Source: Pseudoalteromonas undina (GTDB taxonomy: Bacteria; Pseudomonadota; Gammaproteobacteria; Enterobacterales; Alteromonadaceae). Taken from it: a DNA stretch of 64,000 bases. The notes beneath the pieces were generated by a model that saw only the letters and a list, made by a program, of their open reading frames with translations, had not been told where the DNA came from and made no database searches. The stretch covers positions 310,001-374,000 of the forward strand of contig NZ_AHCF03000004.1 in the NCBI RefSeq assembly GCF_000238275.3, given 5' to 3'. Shown here in pieces: positions 35,541 to 44,092 of this stretch. Numbering within the stretch: position 1 is the stretch's first letter; every line of letters begins with the position of its first letter. The translations under genes were made by a program, and so were the position numbers.

Positions 35541-37208
35541 TTAAAAATCAGCGGCTACTTCAAATTCTAATCGTTCATGACTAATAGGATGGGTAAAAGC
35601 TAAATACTCGGCATGCAAATGTAATCGGTCTGATTTTTCACCGTAGTGGGTGTCGCCTACAATAGGTGTATTTAACCCTAAGTGGTGGGCACAGTGAACA
35701 CGCAATTGATGAGTACGTCCTGTTTTTGGATAGAGTTGTAAGCGGGTGGTATTATTTTTACGTTCCAGTACCTGCCATGTTGTTAATGACGGCTTCCCCG
35801 TTTTGTAACACACCATTTGCCGTGGCTTATCATCAAAATCAAGCACTAAAGGTAACTCTATGCTACCACTATCAGCAGCAATGTTACCTGCCACTAAAGC
35901 AACATATCGTTTTTCTACACTACGCTCTATAAATTGCTTTTGCAGTGCTTTATGTACCCGTTTATTTAGCGCAATCATTAACAGCCCTGAAGTCGACATG
36001 TCTAATCGGTGCACAATAAGTGGCCCCGAAGCGTGTGGGAACTGAGTTTTGATTCGCATATATACCGAATCGTCAATATTAATGCCTGGCACAGATAAAA
36101 ATTCAGCTGGTTTATTTACCACTAACAAATCATCGTCTTGATAAACAATCGTTAGGTCTTTACCCTGTGCAGGGTTGACCAAGAGCGGGTTGTCTTCAAC
36201 ATTTAACCCCTCTAGCATATGCCCTAAAATAGGCTGGCATTTGCTATAGCACGATGGGTAATAATGTAAATGATGTCTTATTGCCGACTTAGGCGGTGCG
36301 CCCCACCAAAATTCGGCCATAGCCAGGGGCTTTAAATTATGCTTATAAGCATATTGTAATAATTTTGGCGCGGCACAATCTCCCGCGCCCGAAGGCGGTG
36401 TGTGCTCGGGCAGTTTGGCAAAAATAGCATTCAAATCGGTCACTTCGCCGTTTGCATTTAAAAACTGGTATTGAGCGAATAGCTTTTTTTGTAAATTTTT
36501 AGAGAGTACTTTACGGCGTTTTTTTAATCCGTTAATTTCATCATCTATTGTTAGTTGTGTCTGTTCAAGCGCTGCAATGCGTGTTTGCCACTGTTGCTTT
36601 AATGCTTGTAGTTGTTTTTTCTCAACAATGCTCTGCCCAGCTAATTGGTTCTTCAGTTTTTCAAACTCATCATTATTGAGTTGTTCGCCGGCGGCTTGCC
36701 GTTGCTGTTTTCGCTGTTTTCGAGTTACTTGCATCGCTTGCTGCTTGGCGATAAGTTGTTGCTCATAGTGTTGGCGAGCAGTCGTTAATTGTTGCTCAAT
36801 TTGCTGATAATTATCACTGTTTTGCAAGGCTGTAATTTGCGCATTAATATCGTTAATCACTTGGCTTTGCTGACTAAATTCTGCATCGTCTATATGTTTA
36901 AGTGCCACATTTGGCGCAAAATGCAGTTGCTCATCTATCCCCGCTATTTGCCCCGAATAGGCGCTAATAAAGCCTAGCTGTTGCGACTTATCTTGAACAA
37001 CCAATACGCCAAACATTTTACCGGCATCAATATCATCTGTATCTAAAATAGCCTTATCTAGCTTTTTTAATTGTTGTTGTAATTGTTTTGCAGCGGCAAC
37101 GGCCAGCGGATGAGGCTTATAATAAAAGGGAAACGTAAACTGCTCAGGCAGTGCAAGGTTATCTATATTTTCATTAAAAGTGGTAAAGCAGCTAGCAGGG
37201 TTTGACAT
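35541..37208 (-). CDS. RluA-family pseudouridine synthase with long N-terminal coiled coil
   Basis: 555 aa. The C-terminal ~210 residues are an RluA catalytic domain: DDDLLVVNKPAEFLSVPG, the active-site HRLDMSTSGLLMIALNK with catalytic D403, and GRTHQLRVH. Before it lie a Gln/Lys-rich helix (about residues 110-240, for example QQRQAAGEQLNNDEFEKLKN) likely to form a coiled coil, and a GDCAAPKLLQYAYKHNLKP segment. This long architecture is found in a subset of gammaproteobacterial pseudouridine synthases. It would isomerise a uridine in rRNA or tRNA, position unknown. The gene stands alone. Confidence 0.9.
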   Translation of the reverse strand: MSNPASCFTTFNENIDNLALPEQFTFPFYYKPHPLAVAAAKQLQQQLKKLDKAILDTDDIDAGKMFGVLVVQDKSQQLGFISAYSGQIAGIDEQLHFAPNVALKHIDDAEFSQQSQVINDINAQITALQNSDNYQQIEQQLTTARQHYEQQLIAKQQAMQVTRKQRKQQRQAAGEQLNNDEFEKLKNQLAGQSIVEKKQLQALKQQWQTRIAALEQTQLTIDDEINGLKKRRKVLSKNLQKKLFAQYQFLNANGEVTDLNAIFAKLPEHTPPSGAGDCAAPKLLQYAYKHNLKPLAMAEFWWGAPPKSAIRHHLHYYPSCYSKCQPILGHMLEGLNVEDNPLLVNPAQGKDLTIVYQDDDLLVVNKPAEFLSVPGINIDDSVYMRIKTQFPHASGPLIVHRLDMSTSGLLMIALNKRVHKALQKQFIERSVEKRYVALVAGNIAADSGSIELPLVLDFDDKPRQMVCYKTGKPSLTTWQVLERKNNTTRLQLYPKTGRTHQLRVHCAHHLGLNTPIVGDTHYGEKSDRLHLHAEYLAFTHPISHERLEFEVAADF

Positions 37209-37300
37209 GGCAATAGTGTGATTAGCAGTTAACAGAATAATTAGTCAGAGTGTAACATAAGCAGCGCTTTGCCACTAAGCATGCCTGGCATTACAAACAA

Positions 37301-37328
37301 AAAGGCCAACATATTTATGTTGGCCTTT
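37301..37328 (-). terminator. Terminator of the S9 peptidase gene
   Basis: A 13-bp perfect stem AAAGGCCAACATA / TATGTTGGCCTTT with two loop bases; on the minus strand it is followed by TTTTTG. Confidence 0.87.
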
Positions 37329-37344
37329 GGTATTAAGCTAATAC

Positions 37345-39393
37345 TTATTTATTGGCGTCTTTCACTGCTTTTAATTTAGCTGCATGGTCAATTTCAAATG
37401 CAGGCATGTCTTTTTTGCCTTCCATTAAGTAGTTGTCCATCCAACGCATTAAACGCAAGCTGTAATCGTACTGTGCCGCTACTTTACGGTTACCATGGCC
37501 TTCTCCTGGGTAGTAAACAAGGCGAACATCTTTACCTTGCACTTTCATGTAACGGTAAAGTTCCATAGATTGTGCAGGGTGAACGCGAGGATCGTCTTTA
37601 CCATGCATAATAAGCAGTGGCGTTTCAGATTGACCCGCCCAGTAAATTGGGCTGCGCTCTAGGTACCATTGCCATTTATCCCATGGGTATGAACGCGCAT
37701 GAACTAGGTTCATTTCGTTTGAAATATCAGTAGTACCAAATTTAGATAGCTGATTAGTGACACCCACAAACATAACGCTGGCAGCAAAGTGCTCGGTTAG
37801 CTTTGTAGCGCCCCAGGCTGATGCATAACCGCCGTAAGAACCACCGGTAATACCCACGCGTTTAGTATCAACTAATCCTAAATCAACAAGGTGATTTTTA
37901 AAGTCAACTAAGTCGTCAAACTCTTTACCTGCGTAATCGTTTTGACCCAGTTTAGAGTAATCTACGCCTTTACCTGTTGAACCTCGGTAGTTAGGGTAAA
38001 ATACCGCATAACCACGTGCAGCACCCATTTGACCAGGGCGCGAGTAGTTAGTTCCCCAGCCGTTTTTATCATGACTTTCTGGGCCACCGTGTACCGACAT
38101 AATTAGTGGGTAGCGTGTGCCTTTTTCATAATCGAGTGGGTAAACTAGAACACCATCAAGTTCTACACCGTCACGCGCTTTAAGGGTAATTGTTTCTTGT
38201 TTAGCAAAGCGTTTGTCGTTTAACCAGCTGTTTGAATCAGTTAAACGTTTTGCCTTGTTACTGCGCACAATAAAGACTTCGTTAGGGTGTTTTGCCGTGT
38301 TACCACGAAGTGCTAGGGTTTTATCTGAATCAGAAACACTTAGCTGTGAGGCAATAAATTTGCCTTCTTTTACTAGCTTCTTGTATTTGTTAGAGCCGGT
38401 TTTAATGCTCGCAACAAAACTTTCTGTGCCAATATTGGCAATAAAGTTAAGCGTGTTACGTTTATGCGACCATTCAAAGTCAACAACGTGGCCCATAAAG
38501 TTAGGTAACCATTCAGTGATTTCGGCGGTTTTAGTATCGGCAATAAATAAGCGGCCAGTTGCAGGGTCGTGCTTATCTTCAGCACCTAAAATAGCAATGT
38601 ATTTACCGTCATGCGAAAGCTCGGCATCGCCTAGCTTACCTTCAGTTTTAAACGATAAGGTGACCTTGTTGCTTGCAATATCAAACAAGTGCCACATCGA
38701 TTTTGTGTATTTATCATCAATTAGTGCAGTAGGTTGAGTTTTAACCAGAAGCTTTTCACCATTCGCAGCCCAATTAACGTCACTCACGTAGTTATCAACA
38801 TTGAGTGCGGTAGGGGTAAGTGGCTTGTCGGCTTTAGCTAAATCTACAATAAAAAGCTGCTTGTTCTTAAGGCCTTGCTCGTACACTTCTGCTTTAAAGC
38901 CAAGTTTTTTAAGTTCTTTTTCTGACTTATCAGCAGCTGGCATTGCTAAAATAGCGACTTGCTTGTTATCAGGACTTAACTGATAGCTTGAAATAGATGT
39001 GTCTTTTAATGACATAACCGCTTGTGCTTGGCCGCCATCAACAGGTATTTGGTAAAGCGAAGTATATTTGTCGTCTTTTAATTTCGCTAAAAAGTAAATT
39101 GTTTTGCTGTCGTTTGACCATTGTAGGCTTTTAATATTAACTGAACCGGTAATAAAAGGGCGTTCAACACCTTTACCGTCAACAACGTAAAGCTCACTGT
39201 AATTACTACCATTTTCATCAACGTAAAGCGTGCGAGGTAACGAACGGGTAAATGCAACACTGTCGCCATCGGGGCTAACGGTTGTTTGTATTACCGATTT
39301 TACTTTTGGAATGTCTTCAACAGTAATTGCTGATTGCGCAAATGCAAGTGAGCTTGAAAGCCCAATTGCTATCGCTAAGCTAGTTTTTAGCAT
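37345..39393 (-). CDS. Secreted S9-family (prolyl oligopeptidase-like) peptidase
   Basis: 682 aa with a signal peptide (MLKTSLAIAIGLSSSLAFA). Residues ~25-400 form a beta-propeller of WD/TolB-like blades (VSPDGDSVAFTRS, LSPDNKQVAILAM). The C-terminal alpha/beta hydrolase carries the nucleophile S519 in GGSYGGYA, an acidic residue in HGKDDPRV and the histidine in PGEGHGNR, completing the S9 triad. It likely cleaves dipeptides or short oligopeptides in the periplasm. Single gene with its own terminator. Confidence 0.92.
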   Translation of the reverse strand: MLKTSLAIAIGLSSSLAFAQSAITVEDIPKVKSVIQTTVSPDGDSVAFTRSLPRTLYVDENGSNYSELYVVDGKGVERPFITGSVNIKSLQWSNDSKTIYFLAKLKDDKYTSLYQIPVDGGQAQAVMSLKDTSISSYQLSPDNKQVAILAMPAADKSEKELKKLGFKAEVYEQGLKNKQLFIVDLAKADKPLTPTALNVDNYVSDVNWAANGEKLLVKTQPTALIDDKYTKSMWHLFDIASNKVTLSFKTEGKLGDAELSHDGKYIAILGAEDKHDPATGRLFIADTKTAEITEWLPNFMGHVVDFEWSHKRNTLNFIANIGTESFVASIKTGSNKYKKLVKEGKFIASQLSVSDSDKTLALRGNTAKHPNEVFIVRSNKAKRLTDSNSWLNDKRFAKQETITLKARDGVELDGVLVYPLDYEKGTRYPLIMSVHGGPESHDKNGWGTNYSRPGQMGAARGYAVFYPNYRGSTGKGVDYSKLGQNDYAGKEFDDLVDFKNHLVDLGLVDTKRVGITGGSYGGYASAWGATKLTEHFAASVMFVGVTNQLSKFGTTDISNEMNLVHARSYPWDKWQWYLERSPIYWAGQSETPLLIMHGKDDPRVHPAQSMELYRYMKVQGKDVRLVYYPGEGHGNRKVAAQYDYSLRLMRWMDNYLMEGKKDMPAFEIDHAAKLKAVKDANK

Positions 39394-39554
39394 TGTTATT
39401 TCCTTTGCTTTATTAGATTTCAGCCATTATAGCAAGGTGTTCTCAATATACTAAAAAATGCGATGATCTAACAAAAAACGCAGAGATATGAACTGTATAG
39501 GCTCAGTGTTTGCCAGTTACTCAGTGTTTTTACCTTTGGACTGTAACTGATATA

Positions 39555-39583
39555 TTGACATGGTAGAATGAACGCTCTACTAT
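39555..39583 (+). promoter_or_regulatory. Near-consensus sigma-70 promoter for the TetR-oxidoreductase pair
   Basis: TTGACA (39555-39560) and TACTAT (39578-39583) are separated by 17 bases. The two operators at 39563-39605 cover the spacer, the -10 box and the start site. Confidence 0.8.
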
Positions 39584-39605
39584 CTGTGTAGAGTGTTCAT
39601 TCTAC
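39563..39605. promoter_or_regulatory. Twin TetR-type operators over the promoter
   Basis: GTAGAATGAACGCTCTAC (39563-39580) and GTAGAGTGTTCATTCTAC (39588-39605) both have GTAGA/TCTAC arms and are near reverse complements of each other, with centres 25 bases apart. They overlap the promoter and end 15 bases before the regulator's ATG, so autorepression is strongly suggested. Confidence 0.85.
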
Positions 39606-39619
39606 ATTGGTATAAAAAT

Positions 39620-40126
39620 ATGCTTAAACAAGAAATAGCTGCAGCGTTAGAGGTTGCCTTTAGCCAGCATGGTTTTGCCGAACCAAGCGTAGCAAAGCTG
39701 CAAAAGCTCAGTGGTGTCAGCTTACGTACCCTTTATAAATATTATCCTTCAAAGCAAGCAATGATTATTGCTGCACTTGAGTATCGCCATACTCGGTATC
39801 TACATTTTTTACTAAAGGACTCACCCGGTGAAGGTGTAAATGCGGTTTTACATATGTTTGATCAGCTTAAATTATGGATGCAGCAGTATGCACCTAATGG
39901 CTGTTTATCAATTAATGCATTGTCGGCATTTCCTGAAGACGAAGTAATTAGCAGCGCAGTGCAAAATCATAAAAATGAGGTTAAGCAATTGTTAGGTGAG
40001 CAAAGCTTAAATGCATCAATAGCGAGTAGCTTATTCTTATTGCATGAAGGGGTTTCGAGCGCATGGCCAGTAATAGGTGATGAGGCAGTACTAGCCGCAA
40101 AACAAAGTATCTTAAAGTTAATTTAA
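39620..40126 (+). CDS. TetR-family regulator
   Basis: 168 aa from the ATG at 39620; an upstream GTG/TTG reading from 39593 would lie inside the operator. The helix-turn-helix is FAEPSVAKLQKLSGVSLRTLYKYYPSK (residues ~18-44), followed by a short ligand domain with NGCLSINALSAFPEDE. It forms an operon with the oxidoreductase gene 11 bases downstream, and AAAGGAG separates them. The twin operators make it very likely a repressor of both genes, released by an unknown small molecule, perhaps a reactive carbonyl or quinone. Confidence 0.88.
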   Translation: MLKQEIAAALEVAFSQHGFAEPSVAKLQKLSGVSLRTLYKYYPSKQAMIIAALEYRHTRYLHFLLKDSPGEGVNAVLHMFDQLKLWMQQYAPNGCLSINALSAFPEDEVISSAVQNHKNEVKQLLGEQSLNASIASSLFLLHEGVSSAWPVIGDEAVLAAKQSILKLI

Positions 40127-40137
40127 AGGAGCAAATA

Positions 40138-41196
40138 ATGGCAAACCTACCCACTACAATGCATGGCGTGCAGCTCACAGCCCATGGCGATTTTGATACG
40201 CTAAAATATGCAACCGATATAGCTGTACCTAGTCTTGCAAGTACCGACGTATTAATAAAAGTCATGGCGGCGGGAGTAAATAACACTGACTTAAACACAC
40301 GTTTAGCTTGGTATTCAAAAAAAGGTGATGAAAGCGATGATGCTAGCTGGTCTGGTAATGCATTAGTATTTCCCCGCATTCAAGGTGCTGATGTATGTGG
40401 TGTGATTATAGCCGTTGGTGAAAGTGTTGATAAAAATCGAATTGGCGAGCGTATTTTAGTTGAACCATGTTTGCTAAAAGCTAACGGTGAATCATTGAAA
40501 ACACCGTGGTATTTTGGTTCAGAGTGCGACGGTGGTTTTGCACAATATACTGTAGTTGATTCTTTGCATGCATATAAAATTAATAGCAGCTATAGCGATG
40601 TAGAGCTTGCGTCGTTTCCGTGCTCATACTCAACTGCTGAAAATATGTTGTACCGCTCTAACCCGCAACAAGGGCAAACTGTATTAATTACTGGAGCTTC
40701 CGGTGGTGTTGGCTCTGCTGCTGTGCAGTTAGCAAAAGCGCGCGGTGCTAATGTTATTGCAATCACTAGTGAAAGTAAGGCGCAGCAGTTAAAAGATTTA
40801 GGTGCTGATAAAGTTTTATCTCGTGAAGACGATTTAATTAAAACCTTGGGTAAAAGCAGTGTTGATGTAGTTATCGATTTAGTAGCAGGGGAGCAATGGC
40901 CAAAGTTATTAGAGGTTTTAAAGCCAAAAGGGCGTTACGCGGTGTCGGGGGCAATTGGAGGAGCGTTAGTTGAGCTTGATATTCGTACATTGTATCTAAA
41001 AGATTTAACATTCTTTGGCTGCACAGTTATAGAACCAGGTGTATTTAAAAGCTTGGTAAACTTTATTGAGCAGGAAAAAATTAAGCCGATAGTGGCGCAA
41101 ACATTGCCATTAAGTGAAATAGTAACAGCGCAACAAGTGTTTTCGCAAAAGCTGCACGTGGGAAAAATTGTTTTAACAATACCGCACAGCGAATAG
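40138..41196 (+). CDS. MDR-family quinone-oxidoreductase-like dehydrogenase
   Basis: 352 aa of the zinc-type alcohol dehydrogenase/quinone reductase superfamily. The N-terminal GroES-like domain has VLIKVMAAGVNNTDLNTRLAWY and the NAD(P)-binding domain shows VLITGASGGVGSAAVQLAKARGA. The structural-zinc cysteine set and catalytic-zinc ligands of true alcohol dehydrogenases are not evident, which favours an NADPH-dependent quinone or enal reductase. It is the second gene of the TetR operon and presumably detoxifies the inducer. Confidence 0.87.
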   Translation: MANLPTTMHGVQLTAHGDFDTLKYATDIAVPSLASTDVLIKVMAAGVNNTDLNTRLAWYSKKGDESDDASWSGNALVFPRIQGADVCGVIIAVGESVDKNRIGERILVEPCLLKANGESLKTPWYFGSECDGGFAQYTVVDSLHAYKINSSYSDVELASFPCSYSTAENMLYRSNPQQGQTVLITGASGGVGSAAVQLAKARGANVIAITSESKAQQLKDLGADKVLSREDDLIKTLGKSSVDVVIDLVAGEQWPKLLEVLKPKGRYAVSGAIGGALVELDIRTLYLKDLTFFGCTVIEPGVFKSLVNFIEQEKIKPIVAQTLPLSEIVTAQQVFSQKLHVGKIVLTIPHSE

Positions 41197-41237
41197 CACA
41201 CTAAAGCCCGCTATTTTAAAGTTAACGAGCTTTAAGC

Positions 41238-42470
41238 TTACAAACTCTTTTTAGGAGGAAGTGCCACGTTTGCAAAAATAAGTCCGGCCACGAGCGACAT
41301 GAAAATTAAAAACGTTTGCTGACCAATATGATCTGCATAAACAAAGTCTTGGCCTTCAATTAGTGAGTTTAAACCAATATATGTTTTGCTCCCAGGCACT
41401 AATACAATTAATCCCTGCATAGCTACAATAGAGGCCGGAGCATTGGCAACACGGTTAAATAAGTTGCTAAATACACCGACTGAAAATGCACCAATAAAGG
41501 TGCCTAACGTGTAATTTAAATCTAAATATATAGCAGGCCCAATACTGGTGCCATAAGCTATAAAGCCTGAGGCAATAGACCAGATTGCATGTTTAAGCTT
41601 AGTTCTAAAAATAACGATTAAGCTACTACATAAAAGTAAAATAGCGAGCCATGCAGTCCACTTTGGTAACGGCTCTGGTTGTACGAAATCGGCTTGCCCA
41701 AAGACCGCAAAGCCAATAGCAAGACCAATAAAAGCCCCAAAATAAAGCTTAAACAGCAACATAAATGAGTCCATAACGCGAGCTGTGCCCGATACTAAAT
41801 GTCTGGCTGCGAGTTCAGCAAGGCCAAGTGCAAGGGCTAAACCGGGTATAAACACAATAATGGCAGAAAGCACAATTAATCGAATGTTGATGTGTGCATC
41901 CAAATGAACGCTAATAGCACAAGCAAGAATAGCCGACACTATTGCCACTAATGGCTCAAGCATGTGAGCCACACGTTTCGAACGGGCCGACCACAATACA
42001 AATAAGTATACAATAAAGGTTAATAACCCAGACCACAGAACATCATTCCAACTGGTGCCCATAAGCATTGCAAATGCGCCGCCAGAGGTGGCAAAGGCAA
42101 CGCCTGTCAGCACTCTGTTATAAGGATTTGGGGCATCAAAAATAATATCAAGTTGCTGATCAACCTCTTGCAACGTGAGCTCACCATTAAGCATTTTATT
42201 AACTAGGTCATCGGTATCGGCAAGTGAACCTAAATCGTGATCGCCTGGGTCAACACGGGCAACATGGGTATATTCATCTTCATGGCCATCGGTCCAAATA
42301 ACAAAGGTAACCGACGTGGGCGACATAACAAACGATGATTTAAGATCTAAATAAGTCGCCACTTCCATTAAGTGGGCTTCTAAGCGATAGGCAGGTGTAC
42401 CGTATTTATGGAGCATTTTGCCCAATTTAACGATAAATTTGCGTTTTTCAGTAAACGTTGCGGTTTTCAA
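41238..42470 (-). CDS. ThrE-family threonine/serine exporter (fused two-domain form)
   Basis: 410 aa. The N-terminal half matches the ThrE domain: GKMLHKYGTPAYRLEAHLMEVATYLDL and FVMSPTSVTFVIW, then VDPGDHDLGSLADTDDLVNKM, followed by about five helices. The C-terminal half is a second four- to five-helix unit like the ThrE_2 domain (VPGSKTYIGLNSLIEGQD). In many bacteria these halves are separate YjjP and YjjB proteins; here they are fused as in Corynebacterium ThrE. It is an inner-membrane exporter for threonine or serine, or, as for YjjPB, succinate. Convergent with the oxidoreductase gene. Confidence 0.87.
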   Translation of the reverse strand: MKTATFTEKRKFIVKLGKMLHKYGTPAYRLEAHLMEVATYLDLKSSFVMSPTSVTFVIWTDGHEDEYTHVARVDPGDHDLGSLADTDDLVNKMLNGELTLQEVDQQLDIIFDAPNPYNRVLTGVAFATSGGAFAMLMGTSWNDVLWSGLLTFIVYLFVLWSARSKRVAHMLEPLVAIVSAILACAISVHLDAHINIRLIVLSAIIVFIPGLALALGLAELAARHLVSGTARVMDSFMLLFKLYFGAFIGLAIGFAVFGQADFVQPEPLPKWTAWLAILLLCSSLIVIFRTKLKHAIWSIASGFIAYGTSIGPAIYLDLNYTLGTFIGAFSVGVFSNLFNRVANAPASIVAMQGLIVLVPGSKTYIGLNSLIEGQDFVYADHIGQQTFLIFMSLVAGLIFANVALPPKKSL

Positions 42471-42545
42471 ATTTGTTTTGAACCAACTATTAAATAACTA
42501 AGCTAAAAATATAGGCAATAATGCTAAAATTGCCCAAGTTTATTT

Positions 42546-42572
42546 GCGGCGATTTTAAACACAAATCGCCGC
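42546..42572 (-). terminator. Strong hairpin after the glycosyltransferase gene
   Basis: GCGGCGATTT-taaacac-AAATCGCCGC, ten pairs. It lies 20 bases after the glycosyltransferase stop on the minus strand; the U tract is poor, so it may be a terminator with help or a 3' stabiliser. Confidence 0.6.
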
Positions 42573-42592
42573 CTGTCTAGTGATTTTTAATG

Positions 42593-43816
42593 TTATTTTT
42601 TATTTTTTTCTGCTATCCACTGCGACATATATTGTGTGCTGCGCATGGTATGGTGTTTGAGCATTTGACCCGTGAAATTTTTCATCCGGTGAGCATCTAA
42701 ATTACTGCTTATTGAGTCGATTTTTTCAATTAATTGAGCACTTAACTGTACTTTGTCATACAGAGTATTAAGCAGAAGGCCGCCAGCGGCTTGTGCTTCG
42801 CTAAATTTAGCCTCGTTGTTGTATAAAGAAACTGCGGCATCTGCAAAAGCTTGCACATCTGCTGTTACCACACCTGGCCACGGCAACGTGCTGTGCATAC
42901 CTTCGCTACCAATAGGCGTGGTGATGCTTGGGGTTTGCATGATCATGGCTTCTAAAAGTTTACCTTTAATACCTGCCCCAAAACGCAAAGGAGCTAAGCA
43001 AATACGCGCACTTTGCATTACCTCATACGCATCATCGGCCCAACCTTTAATTAAAAAGCCGGTTTTAGGATTATTAAGCGCGGTGGCTTTTGGCGGTGGG
43101 TAAGACCCATAAATATGCAATTCTGCCTGCGGTAGTTGTTTGCGGATAAGCGGCCAAATTTTTTGTAAATAGAGTACCGCATCCCAGTTTGGGGCATGTC
43201 TAAAATTACCAATGGTCATAAAGTGTTGGCGTTGTTGATACGATTTAGTTTGCTCAGGTAAGGCACTTAAATCAACCATAAAAGGTAAGTGATGCAACAC
43301 GCTAGGCTCAACTTTAAACACTTCATTGAGTAGTTCCATCTCATAGCTTGAGATAATTAAGCTGAGATCACAGCGTAAAATAGCGGCTATTTCACGTTTA
43401 GCTATGTCTGATAGTAAATCGCTGTGGTTGAATTCGCGCTCACCTTTATGCGCCTCATGGCGTGCATTACGCAGGCATTGTAAATCTTCGGTGTCTAAAA
43501 TTTTAAGCGCATTAGGACAATGCTTATCTACGCGCCAGCCAAACTGCTCTTCCATCATAAAACGATCGAACATCACTAAATCGGGGTTGTAAGCTTTAAC
43601 ATAGTCATCAAAACTATCGCAGTTAAGAGCGATGCTTTGGCTGGTTATACCAAAGTCGGCAAGGTCAACCATGTGTTCGGTAGGCAGTGCGGGCGTGGCG
43701 AACTCAACATCCCAATTTTGCGCCCTAAACGCATTTAGTAACGACATCATGTGCGTACCTGCAGCAGATGAATTGGGCTCTGGCCATACATAGCCAATTA
43801 CCAGCACTTTTTTCAT
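42593..43816 (-). CDS. Glycosyltransferase, GT-B fold (family 4-like)
   Basis: 407 aa. The N-terminal Rossmann half has GYVWPEPNSSAAGTHMMSLL and VMFDRFMMEEQFGW. The C-terminal half contains FMTIGNFRHAPNWDAVLYL and the nucleotide-sugar-binding region CLAPLRFGAGIKGKLLEAMIM, where the Glu and Gly-Lys are typical of GT4 enzymes. It would transfer a sugar from a nucleotide donor to an unknown acceptor. It stands outside any polysaccharide cluster, which is unusual for the family and suggests a small-molecule or protein acceptor. Confidence 0.85.
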   Translation of the reverse strand: MKKVLVIGYVWPEPNSSAAGTHMMSLLNAFRAQNWDVEFATPALPTEHMVDLADFGITSQSIALNCDSFDDYVKAYNPDLVMFDRFMMEEQFGWRVDKHCPNALKILDTEDLQCLRNARHEAHKGEREFNHSDLLSDIAKREIAAILRCDLSLIISSYEMELLNEVFKVEPSVLHHLPFMVDLSALPEQTKSYQQRQHFMTIGNFRHAPNWDAVLYLQKIWPLIRKQLPQAELHIYGSYPPPKATALNNPKTGFLIKGWADDAYEVMQSARICLAPLRFGAGIKGKLLEAMIMQTPSITTPIGSEGMHSTLPWPGVVTADVQAFADAAVSLYNNEAKFSEAQAAGGLLLNTLYDKVQLSAQLIEKIDSISSNLDAHRMKNFTGQMLKHHTMRSTQYMSQWIAEKNKK

Positions 43817-44092
43817 TGGCTAGATTCTCTAATTATTTGATGGAAAAACAGACTCAAACACAGTGGTATATTTTTAAAAGCTGTAACGGTATTTAAAAAG
43901 CAGAGTTTTTTTTTCGAAAAACTAAAATGCTGCAAATTAATAGACATAAACAACCAATTTTAGCGTTGAGTAAATAGGCGTGTATTTTAGCGTATTCAGG
44001 CTACTTAAGTCATTACTTAGCTTAACACTTTATGAATGGTGCAAAACGTGTTTATATATCCGGTAATATTTAACAATAAAAAGGATGAAAAC
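43817..44092. other. Divergent intergenic region, no clear element
   Basis: 276 bases between the leftward glycosyltransferase and rightward S9 peptidase genes. A T-rich tract around 43908-43922 sits in a small GTTTTTTTTTCGAAAAAC symmetry. No operator recognised. AAGGATG before 44093 is the ribosome site of the next gene. Confidence 0.4.
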
